A DNA stretch of 64,000 bases, from assembly GCF_017094525.1 (NCBI RefSeq), contig NZ_CP064788.1, forward strand, positions 2,403,030-2,467,029, read 5' to 3'. This DNA is from Halapricum desulfuricans. GTDB taxonomy: Archaea > Halobacteriota > Halobacteria > Halobacteriales > Haloarculaceae. The notes below the pieces were generated by a model. It saw only the letters and a program-made list of their open reading frames with translations. It searched no databases and was not told the DNA's origin. Each line of letters opens with the position of its first letter. The stretch's first letter is position 1. This document shows positions 52,757 to 60,320 of this stretch, in pieces. Made by a program: the position numbers and the translations under genes.

Positions 52757-54004
52757 TTACTGTTCCGTGCTCGGCTCGCCGAATCTGGCCTGGACAGCCG
52801 TCTCGAAGGGGCCGGAGTACTGCATAAGTGTTGTCCCGATCACGGCCATGACCAGCACGTACCCCACCGCGAATGCGCTGATCCGCTCTCCGACCGGCCC
52901 CGGAATCGTTCCGGCTGCGACCCCCGAGACGGCGAGCGTCGCGATGATGAGCGAGAACTCGCCGCGAGTGGTCATCGCGAGCGCGGTCCGCGCGGAGCGG
53001 CGTGCGTCGAGATCGAACGCTCGGCCCCCGAGATAGCCGCTGAGGACCTTCGTGGGCGTCGTCGCCAAGACGGCGACCGCGATCAGTCCCGCGGCCCCGG
53101 CGACCGCGAGCGGGTCGGTCACCAGCCCGATCCAGAAGAAGAACACCGCCGCGAACAGGTCACGCAGCGGTTCGAGCAGCTCCTCGATCTGCTGGACGTG
53201 CCCGGTCGAAGCGAGCGCCATCCCGACGAAAAACGCCGCGACGGCCTCGCTAACGCCAAGCGCCAGTGCCATTCCGGCGACCAGCACGGCGAGCCCGACG
53301 GCACGGAGCACGATGAACTCGTGGGAGTCGGTCGCGAACAGCCGCTCGAAGGCCGGCGTCCCGAACTGGACGGCGACCACCAGCACGACGAGAAACGCGA
53401 GCGCGACCCCGACCGATCGTGCGGCCTGGGTCGGGTCGCCGCCGCCAAGCACGAGCGCGCCGGCCACGGCCAGATAGACGGCGATGAGCAGGTCCTCGTA
53501 GACGAGCGTCCCCAGGATCGGCTCGGCCTCGTCGTTGGCGATCCAGCCCAGGTCGATCAGCGACTTCGTGATGATCGCCGACGAGGAGATGTAGACGATC
53601 CCGGCGACGAGAAACGCCGGCAGGGCCGACCCGAAAAAGAGCCACCCCAGCGCGAGCCCCGCGGGGAAGTTGATCAGGAAATCGATCGTCCCGGCGGAGC
53701 CGATCTGTGTGCGCCGAGCCAGCAGCCGATCGAGGTTGAACTCCAGCCCGAGGAAAAACAGCAGGAAGACGATCCCCAGCTCCGCGCCGAGTTCGATAAA
53801 TTCAGTCTCCGTGACGTAGATCTCGGCCGGCAACGCGACCCCCCAGAGTTCGGCCGGCAGGTCGAGGCGACCGACGACGAACTCGCTGGCGACCATGCCG
53901 ATCACGATGTAAAAGGGGATGACCGACTGGCCGAGCCGGTCGGCCAGCCAGCCGACGGCCGCGATCGAGGCGAACATCAGCCCGACCTCGAGCAGACTAG
54001 CCAC
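52757..54004 (-). CDS. Cation/proton antiporter, CPA2 (KefB-like) type
   Basis: This 415-residue protein has about twelve to thirteen membrane helices and no soluble C-terminal domain. Typical CPA2 segments are GIVFLLFFLGLEFNLDRL, YISSSAIITKSLIDLGW, EPILGTLVYEDLLIAVYLA (with the ion-binding acidic residue) and TTRGEFSLIIATLA. It probably exchanges K+ or Na+ for protons. A TrkA-C-domain protein, encoded just upstream on the same strand, is its likely regulatory subunit. Confidence 0.9.
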   Translation of the reverse strand: MASLLEVGLMFASIAAVGWLADRLGQSVIPFYIVIGMVASEFVVGRLDLPAELWGVALPAEIYVTETEFIELGAELGIVFLLFFLGLEFNLDRLLARRTQIGSAGTIDFLINFPAGLALGWLFFGSALPAFLVAGIVYISSSAIITKSLIDLGWIANDEAEPILGTLVYEDLLIAVYLAVAGALVLGGGDPTQAARSVGVALAFLVVLVVAVQFGTPAFERLFATDSHEFIVLRAVGLAVLVAGMALALGVSEAVAAFFVGMALASTGHVQQIEELLEPLRDLFAAVFFFWIGLVTDPLAVAGAAGLIAVAVLATTPTKVLSGYLGGRAFDLDARRSARTALAMTTRGEFSLIIATLAVSGVAAGTIPGPVGERISAFAVGYVLVMAVIGTTLMQYSGPFETAVQARFGEPSTEQ

Positions 54005-54066
54005 GCGAGATCACCCCCCTCTGGATAGCGACCTCGCTGGGGCATCGGGCGGAAGCCCGCTCGGGC

Positions 54067-54552
54067 TCATTCTTCACCGGCCAGCAACCGCTCGAAGGCA
54101 TCACAGTCCTCGCTCGTACCAGTGACGACGAGCGTGTCGCCCTCCTGTATTTCGGTGTCCGGGCCGGGACTCTCGACGGTCGCGCCGCCGCGCTCGATTG
54201 CGACGATGCTCGCGCCCGTCTTCCGGCCGACGTGTGCGTCTCCGATCGTCGTCCCCGCCAGCGGCGAGCCGGGCTGGACCTCGTACCACTCCAGCAAGAT
54301 TCCGCCGGGGAGGGTCGTCTCGCGCTTTTCGGCCTCGACCGGCTGGAAGTACGCCCCCTCGAGGATCGTCCCGACGGTCCGCGCGAGGTCGTCGGACAGT
54401 TCAAACAGTTTCTCCGAGTCGGTGTCCGAATCCGGACGCCTGAACACCTCACGCTTGCCGGTGTTGTGCGTGACGATCACGAGTTGCTCCCCGTTGAGTT
54501 CGACGACGTGTTTCTTGCCCACACCGGGGAGTTCGCTCTCTTCGACGGTCAT
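54067..54552 (-). CDS. TrkA-C domain regulatory subunit of the antiporter
   Basis: This 161-residue soluble protein has a KhtT-like N-terminal part and a C-terminal TrkA-C (RCK-C) domain (GTTIGDAHVGRKTGASIVAIERGG to EGDTLVVTGTSEDCDAFERLL). Such proteins bind nucleotides or ions and gate a partner CPA2 antiporter. It lies 62 bases before the antiporter gene on the same strand, so both are probably co-transcribed. Confidence 0.88.
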   Translation of the reverse strand: MTVEESELPGVGKKHVVELNGEQLVIVTHNTGKREVFRRPDSDTDSEKLFELSDDLARTVGTILEGAYFQPVEAEKRETTLPGGILLEWYEVQPGSPLAGTTIGDAHVGRKTGASIVAIERGGATVESPGPDTEIQEGDTLVVTGTSEDCDAFERLLAGEE

Positions 54553-54681
54553 GGCTAGAGGCGTGGGGAAGTCAGCATAAAAAGACCCGGTCAGAACAGG
54601 ACCGTCACCACCAGTGCGACTGGCGTGACCGAGCTCACACGCAGTCGAGCAGACAAAGATATATCAGCAGTATACGCGAAC

Positions 54682-56880
54682 ATGCATACAATGGCTTCAG
54701 AAGCCGGCGAGAGGCATATCTCTACGCTCGTCGTCACGGCTGACCAGGAGTTCGCCACCGCATGTCGCACTCGGCTCCCCCCACATGCCGATATCGACGT
54801 CACGGTCGTCGAAACGGTCGGCAAAGCGATCGATGTCTTCGTCTCCCGTGACCGTCTCGACTGTATCATCAGCGACCACGATCTCCCGGACACCGACGGG
54901 ATCGCGTTTCTCGAAATCGTCAGAGCCCAGGCACCGACACTCCCGTTCGTTCTCTTCACCAGCCACGGGAGCGAGCAGGTCGCCAGTCGGGCGATTTCGG
55001 CCGACGTCACGGAGTATCTGATCAAGGAATCACACGCCGATCAATGGGAACGTCTCGCCTCGCTGATCGAAGACGCCGTCACCTACTACCGGAACCACAG
55101 TGACCTCATCGATCCAGGAACTCGAGCTCAGACGCTTCTCGATGCGGTACACGACGGGATCGTCGTGCTCAGGGACGGGCACGTCGAATACATAAACAAC
55201 CCGGGGACGGAGCTCATCGCAGCGAAGTCCCGGTCGTCGCTGATCGGGCGGGCCATCGGGGACGTACTCGATGTCGAGGAACGTCGTTCGCTATCCGATA
55301 TCCTTGCTGCCATCCAGCGGCGCGACCGATCGTTCGATCGTTTCAAGGCCCGGCTACAGCGACAGAACGGTGCGGTATTGCCGGTCGAAATCACGATCAC
55401 AGCGGCTGAATGGACCGGGTCAGCCGCGACGATCCTCGTCGTTCGCGACGTCAGTGAACACGAGGAGCGCGAACAGGACCTGTGGTTGAAGAACCGAGCG
55501 ATGGACAACGCCCCTATCGGTATTACCATCGCTGACGCGGACAATCCGGACAGGTCGCTCATCTACGTCAACGATCAATTCGAACAGCTGACAGGCTATT
55601 CGAAGGACGAAGCGCTGGGAGCCAATTGTCGCTTCCTGCAAGGCGCGGACACCGATCCAGCGGCTGTCCGGGAAATGCGCGACGCGATCGACGCTCAAGA
55701 GTCGGTCCGCGTCCAGATACGCAACTACCGCGAAGACGGAACCGAGTTCTGGAACCAGGTGACGCTCGCGCCGGTTCGAAATGCCGACGGTGACGTAACC
55801 CACTACATCGGCTTTCAAGAGGATGTCACCGAACAGGTGGTTCGTGAACGACGACTGCGGCAGTACGAGTACGCGATCGAGAGCACGAGCGACCTGATCG
55901 CGGCTGTCGACGAGGACTACCAGTTCCTGTTCGCCAATCAGGCCTATCGTGACTTCTACGACCTCGATGCGGACGAGGTGACGGACAGGGCGCTACCAGA
56001 CGTCGTCGGCACCGAGACGTGGGAGACGATCCAGCCGTACGTCGATCGGAGTTTCACCGGCGAGTCGATCCAGTTCGAGATGACACGCTCGCGACCCGAT
56101 CAACCGACCCGGTCGTTCGACGTCAGATATCACCCGCTCAAGGGAGTTGACGACGAGACCGGCGGAACGATGGCAACGATGCGGGACATCACCGACCAGC
56201 GAGAGCGCGAACGCCAGCTCGCGTCGCTCGACAGGATGCTCCGGCACACTCTGCACAACGAACTGAACGTCATCACGGGACGCGCGGAGATGATCGCCGA
56301 ACGAACGTCCGGCGAAGTCACGCAGTGGGCCGGAGTGATCGACCGAGTCGCAGACCGAATCCTCGAACAGGCGGACAAGGAACGCGACATCGTCGACTTC
56401 CTCTCACAGCCGTCGACACCGACGGAGATCGACGTCAGCGAGATGGTCGTCGACGTGGCCGATCGGATGGAGACACGCCATCCAGACGCCGACATCTCCG
56501 TCGACGTGGCCGACGATCTGCATCTTCTGACACTGCCGGAGCTCGAGCGGGCGCTCGAAGAGCTGGTCGAAAACGCCGTCGTTCACAACGACGGGACGCC
56601 GGTCACGGTTGCAGTGTCTGCCGACACCGACGAAACCACAGTGACGCTCACCGTCGAGGACAACGGCCCCGGCATCCCGGACGAGGAGCGGCGCGTGATC
56701 GTCGACAATGCGGACATCGAACCGCTGTTGCACAGCAGTGGAATGGGGCTGTGGCTCGTCAAGCGAATCATCACTCGCGCCGGTGGCACGCTCCAGTTCG
56801 ATGCCGGCGACACCGGCGGGAGCCGCGTGACGCTCGTCGTCCCCCGGAGAGGGGCGAGCGGTCGCGCTCGACGAGAGTGA
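54682..56880 (+). CDS. LOV-domain sensor histidine kinase with receiver domain
   Basis: This 732-residue soluble protein starts with a receiver domain (phosphoacceptor Asp in CIISDHDLPDTDG), followed by a PAS domain, a second PAS with LOV-type signature ANCRFLQGADTD (flavin-adduct Cys316) and FWNQVTLAPVRNADGDVTHYIGFQEDVTE, and a third PAS. The kinase core has the H-box LRHTLHNELNVI and the ATPase motifs ENAVVHND and VEDNGPGIP. It should sense blue light via FMN and pass phosphate on; its output target is unknown. TATA-like AGATATATC (54657-54665) supports ATG 54682 or 54691 as start. Confidence 0.9.
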   Translation: MHTMASEAGERHISTLVVTADQEFATACRTRLPPHADIDVTVVETVGKAIDVFVSRDRLDCIISDHDLPDTDGIAFLEIVRAQAPTLPFVLFTSHGSEQVASRAISADVTEYLIKESHADQWERLASLIEDAVTYYRNHSDLIDPGTRAQTLLDAVHDGIVVLRDGHVEYINNPGTELIAAKSRSSLIGRAIGDVLDVEERRSLSDILAAIQRRDRSFDRFKARLQRQNGAVLPVEITITAAEWTGSAATILVVRDVSEHEEREQDLWLKNRAMDNAPIGITIADADNPDRSLIYVNDQFEQLTGYSKDEALGANCRFLQGADTDPAAVREMRDAIDAQESVRVQIRNYREDGTEFWNQVTLAPVRNADGDVTHYIGFQEDVTEQVVRERRLRQYEYAIESTSDLIAAVDEDYQFLFANQAYRDFYDLDADEVTDRALPDVVGTETWETIQPYVDRSFTGESIQFEMTRSRPDQPTRSFDVRYHPLKGVDDETGGTMATMRDITDQRERERQLASLDRMLRHTLHNELNVITGRAEMIAERTSGEVTQWAGVIDRVADRILEQADKERDIVDFLSQPSTPTEIDVSEMVVDVADRMETRHPDADISVDVADDLHLLTLPELERALEELVENAVVHNDGTPVTVAVSADTDETTVTLTVEDNGPGIPDEERRVIVDNADIEPLLHSSGMGLWLVKRIITRAGGTLQFDAGDTGGSRVTLVVPRRGASGRARRE

Positions 56881-56914
56881 GGAGGCCGCTCACAGCGGGT
56901 GTCGACGGAGGCGC

Positions 56915-58090
56915 TTACTTCTCGATGATCGACTCCTCGACGGCCTCGCCGAAGTGTCGGGCCGTGTCCTCGTAGTAGAGCGCGATCTCGTCGCCGACCT
57001 CGAGATCGGTCACGGCTTTCCGGCCCTCGCGGGTGCGGACCTTGATCGTCTCGGCGTTCTGCAGCAGCGTCTCGACGCGGTCGGTCTCGCCGTCCTCGCG
57101 CTGGAGTTCGGCCTGGATCCGGAACATCGGCCGTTTCTCGATTTTCGCCCGGCCGACGATCGCCTCGCGGGTATGGCCCTCGCTGTCGACGACCTGCACC
57201 TCGTCGCCGCTCTGCAGTTCCGAGAGGTACTTCGTACCGCCGTCGGGCGTCCGGACGTAGGCGTGGACCGCGCCGGCGTTGACTCTAAAGGGTCGGGAGG
57301 CGACGTACGGCGACTCGGCGGTCTCGGCGTGGACGAAGAACAGGCCGCGGGACATCGAGCCGACGAGCATTCCCTCGTCGTGGTCCATCAGGTTCGCCGT
57401 GTCGATACAGACCCGGTCCGCGGAGCCGGTCTGCTCGACGGCCGTGACCTCGGCGTACTGCAGCGCCAGGGTCTCGCGGCCGGCCTCGTCGCGGACCTCG
57501 ACAGTCCTGCGGATCTCGTCGGGATCGTCGGTGTCCAGCAGGACGCCGTCCGCGCCGATCTCGAGAGTCTCGTAGGCGGTTCGGGCGTCTTCGGCGGTCT
57601 GGACGCCCGCGATGAGGTGCGTCTCCTCGCCGACGCGGGCGATGAGGTTCTCGAGGGGAATGATCTGCCAGTCCTCGCCGACGACGATCGTGTAATCGGC
57701 CTCCGCGGCGACCGCCTCGGCGAAGGCCTCGTAGTTCTCGTCGAAGATGCGGACATATCCCCCGTCACCGCCGCCGTTCGCCCGGAGTGCCGACAGGTCG
57801 GCCGAGCCCGAGAAGTCCGCGGGCAGGTCGACGGTGCCGTCGCCCTCGCCGTCCTTGCCGACGATCGTCGCGTCGGGCGCGGGTTCCTCGCCCTCGGCTT
57901 CCATCACCTGGACATCGCCGTGAGCGAACGCCGCGACCTCGACCGCGCCGAGTTCGCGGACCCGCTCGACGTCGTGTTCGTCCACCAGCACCCAGTCGAC
58001 GCCGGCCTCGAGTCCGGCGGTGATCCGTCGCTTGCGCGCCTCCCAGTCGCCGACCTCGCTGTCGGCCTTGAGCCAGACTGTCCGTGTCAT
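56915..58090 (-). CDS. 3-dehydroquinate synthase II (AroB-prime)
   Basis: This 391-residue enzyme makes 3-dehydroquinate from the aminoheptulosonate intermediate used by archaea in place of DAHP. Typical parts are TRTVWLKADSEVGDWEARKRRIT at the N terminus, DWQIIPLENLIA, GADGVLLDTDDPDEIRRT, MLVGSMSRGLFFVHAETAESPYVASRPFRVNAGAVHAYV and GKTKYLSEL-like TKYLSELQSGDEV. A loop of acidic and Gly residues (about 65-105) lengthens it. The start is ATG 58090; a longer reading has no family match. Confidence 0.94.
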   Translation of the reverse strand: MTRTVWLKADSEVGDWEARKRRITAGLEAGVDWVLVDEHDVERVRELGAVEVAAFAHGDVQVMEAEGEEPAPDATIVGKDGEGDGTVDLPADFSGSADLSALRANGGGDGGYVRIFDENYEAFAEAVAAEADYTIVVGEDWQIIPLENLIARVGEETHLIAGVQTAEDARTAYETLEIGADGVLLDTDDPDEIRRTVEVRDEAGRETLALQYAEVTAVEQTGSADRVCIDTANLMDHDEGMLVGSMSRGLFFVHAETAESPYVASRPFRVNAGAVHAYVRTPDGGTKYLSELQSGDEVQVVDSEGHTREAIVGRAKIEKRPMFRIQAELQREDGETDRVETLLQNAETIKVRTREGRKAVTDLEVGDEIALYYEDTARHFGEAVEESIIEK

Positions 58091-58221
58091 GTTCCAACGC
58101 TTGTAGGCGGGGCGCTTGAGACTGGCGGTTGGGGCGCGTTTTCGCAGAGACAACGTCGCAGTCCAGAATTTTCGCCCGAGACAGTCACCAGTCTCAAGTC
58201 GACCGATCCCTACTTCGGAGT

Positions 58222-58866
58222 ATGGCCGCCGATCCGTTCGAGGAGATCTCAGCACACGATTCGAAGTCGCTGTTCAAGCCGAAAGTCGTCGCGCTGGTCG
58301 TCACCGACAGCCCGGAGACGGGGCCGAACGTCATGACGGCCTCGTGGTGGATGCTGGCCGGCTACGACCCGTTGCGCTACCAGCTGGCCGTCAGCCACAA
58401 GACCCACACTCACGAGATCATCGAGGAACGCGGCGAGTTCGTGCTGGCGGCCCCTTCGACCGGGATGATCGACGCGCTGGCGGTCGCCGGACAGGTCAGC
58501 GGCCGCGACATCGACAAGATCGAGTATCTGGATCTCGATACCGTCCCCGGCAAGCACGTCGACGTCCCGCTTTTGGCCGACGCAGTCGGCAACATCGAGT
58601 GTTCGGTCATCGACTCGTTCACCTTCGAGAACTGCACCTACTACTTCGCGGACGTCGAGACGGCACACGTGACTCGCGGTGGCCTCGACGGGCGCGTGCT
58701 GTCGCTCGACGACGCGGACGTGCTGGCGTACATGGGCAGCGACTGGGACGAGGGCGACGAGGGGACGAAATCCCGCTACTACCTCGATCTGAGCGACGAC
58801 GACGTGCGCCGGTACCCCGGCGACGCCGTTCACGAGGCGCTCCCCGATACGGAAAGCTCCGAGTGA
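58222..58866 (+). CDS. Flavin reductase-like FMN-binding protein
   Basis: This 214-residue protein belongs to the flavoredoxin/flavin reductase family: PKVVALVVTDSPETGPNVMTASWWMLAGYDPLRYQLAV is the FMN-binding start, and the GEFVLAAPSTGMID segment follows. It may reduce FMN or act as a flavodoxin-like carrier. The gene is divergent from AroB-prime. It is followed by a small membrane protein with its own promoter. Confidence 0.88.
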   Translation: MAADPFEEISAHDSKSLFKPKVVALVVTDSPETGPNVMTASWWMLAGYDPLRYQLAVSHKTHTHEIIEERGEFVLAAPSTGMIDALAVAGQVSGRDIDKIEYLDLDTVPGKHVDVPLLADAVGNIECSVIDSFTFENCTYYFADVETAHVTRGGLDGRVLSLDDADVLAYMGSDWDEGDEGTKSRYYLDLSDDDVRRYPGDAVHEALPDTESSE

Positions 58867-58954
58867 CCGTCTCGAAAGGCGCTACGGCCGGGCAATCGCC
58901 GGTAGATTTGTTCTGGCCGAATTATAATTATAGAATAGTAGTGAGTCACACGCG

Positions 58955-59233
58955 ATGATCGTTTCGGGGCCGCCACTGTCAGTCGTCGTCGGCGTCCTCA
59001 CGCGGACGGTCGTAGCGGGCAGTGGTATCGTCGGCACAGCAGCGCTGTTGCTTTTCGTTCCGGTGTATGCGCTGCGCCTGCTGACGGCGGTGTTGATCGT
59101 CGGTGCCGCCGTACTCGCGCTGATGATTCTTCAGTCGGTGCTGATCACGCTGTTCGCGCTCGCGGGCCTGCTCGCGCTCGCGTCGCTACCGGTGTCGGTC
59201 GAGCGGACTACATCGAAGGCGCTCGAACAGTGA
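58955..59233 (+). CDS. Small two-to-three helix membrane protein, unknown
   Basis: This 92-residue protein is almost wholly hydrophobic (about 15-85), with short polar ends. A strong TATA-like AATTATAATTATAG (58919-58932) lies about 28 bases upstream, so it is probably transcribed on its own, with a leader of only a few bases. I know no family. Confidence 0.6.
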   Translation: MIVSGPPLSVVVGVLTRTVVAGSGIVGTAALLLFVPVYALRLLTAVLIVGAAVLALMILQSVLITLFALAGLLALASLPVSVERTTSKALEQ

Positions 59234-59306
59234 GCGTTCAGCTATCCGCACCGGCGGCGAAGCGTCAAGCGGCTCTCGGCGACGACAGGACGACGGCGTG
59301 AAGCCG

Positions 59307-59504
59307 TTACGCGGACGCCTCGTAGCCGGCGTCGGCGACTGCCGCGACCAGTTCGGCGGTGTCGGCCGAGCCGTCGACCTCGGCGACGTCGGCTTCGTGG
59401 TCGGCCGACGCACCGGTCACGCCGTCGACGGCTTCCAGCGCCTCGACGACGGCCTGTTCGCAGTGTTCACAGCTCATCCCTTCGACGGTGAGTGTCAGGC
59501 TCAT
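59307..59504 (-). CDS. copZ: Copper chaperone CopZ (HMA domain)
   Basis: This 65-residue heavy-metal-associated domain carries the copper-binding GMSCEHC motif at residues 9-15. It would bind Cu+ in the cytoplasm and hand it to the CopA ATPase encoded at 60.3 kb. It is divergent from the Lrp-TRASH regulator; each promoter has a copy of a CTTTCG-type palindrome. Confidence 0.93.
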   Translation of the reverse strand: MSLTLTVEGMSCEHCEQAVVEALEAVDGVTGASADHEADVAEVDGSADTAELVAAVADAGYEASA

Positions 59505-59545
59505 TGCGAGTGAACGTACGTGCTGGCGGTCTTTTGCGATTGCTC

Positions 59546-59559
59546 CTTCTAGACGAAAG
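59546..59559 (-). promoter_or_regulatory. Candidate copper operator, copZ side
   Basis: CTTTCGTCTAGAAG on the minus strand, about 42 bases before the copZ start. It shares the CTTTCG half-site with sites at 59577 and 60233. Confidence 0.45.
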
Positions 59560-59576
59560 CTGACGGTCCGACACAG

Positions 59577-59590
59577 TTTCGAGTCGAAAG
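59577..59590 (+). promoter_or_regulatory. Candidate copper operator, regulator side
   Basis: TTTCGAGTCGAAAG contains a perfect inverted repeat TTTCGA-G-TCGAAA, about 44 bases before the regulator start at 59634. It is the most symmetrical of three related sites. Confidence 0.5.
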
Positions 59591-59633
59591 TAGCGTCCGG
59601 CAGATACTCCCGTCCGAGGGACGTAGCAGTCGT

Positions 59634-60215
59634 ATGCGCCAGCTGGACGAGACGGACCTGGAGATCCTGTCGCTGCTCGCGGCGGACGCCCGCCGGCCCT
59701 ACAGCGAGATCGGCGAGGAGATCGGCCTGTCCGGGCCGGCGGTCTCCGATCGGGTCACGCGGCTGCAGGAAGCGGGGATCATCCGCAACTTCACGATCGA
59801 CGTCGACCGCTCGGAACTGCGGGCCGGGGTGCCGGTGTTGATCCGACTCGAGACGACGGCGATCGACCGGCTCCGGGACCGACTGCGCGAGGCCGACCCG
59901 GTCGAGCACGTGTTCGTCACCGCCGAGGGCGAGGTCTGGTTTTACGCCCGCGCCGAGGCCCGGAACGTCCGCACGTGGGTCGAATCGCTGCTGGGTGAGG
60001 CCGAAGCCACATACACTGTCACGCTGGTCGAGGAAGCCGAGTGGACGCCGTCGATCGACGGCCTGGAGTTCGCGCTCACCTGTGCGGAGTGTGGCAACAC
60101 GGTCGACGCCGAGGGTGAGACGGCCCGGATCGACGAGGAGGTCTATCACTTCTGCTGTCCGTCCTGTCTCGATCGCTTCCGAAGCCGGTATCAGCGGCTC
60201 GAAGAGAGCGCGTAG
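59634..60215 (+). CDS. Lrp/AsnC-type copper regulator with TRASH domain
   Basis: This 193-residue protein has an N-terminal Lrp-type HTH (LDETDLEILSLLAADARRPYSEIGEEIGLSGPAVSDRVTRLQEAGIIRNF), a middle part similar to the AsnC ligand domain, and a C-terminal TRASH metal-binding domain with CAEC and HFCCPSC cysteines. It matches the haloarchaeal regulator (VNG1179C type) that turns on a copper ATPase when copper is high. It lies between copZ and copA and is well placed to regulate both. Confidence 0.9.
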   Translation: MRQLDETDLEILSLLAADARRPYSEIGEEIGLSGPAVSDRVTRLQEAGIIRNFTIDVDRSELRAGVPVLIRLETTAIDRLRDRLREADPVEHVFVTAEGEVWFYARAEARNVRTWVESLLGEAEATYTVTLVEEAEWTPSIDGLEFALTCAECGNTVDAEGETARIDEEVYHFCCPSCLDRFRSRYQRLEESA

Positions 60216-60232
60216 GGCCACATCGCCGCTCA

Positions 60233-60247
60233 CTTTAGAATCGAAAG
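60233..60247 (+). promoter_or_regulatory. Candidate copper operator, copA side
   Basis: CTTTAGAATCGAAAG, with inverted ends CTTT and AAAG, lies about 75 bases before the copA start at 60321. It shares TCGAAAG with the site at 59577. It may also include a TATA-like CTTTAGAA. Confidence 0.45.
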
Positions 60248-60320
60248 CATGGGCGGGCAGCGAGCCCCGGTCTCGAAGCAACAAACCGCCTAAGCGAGGG
60301 GACCGTAGGAACAGGTAACG

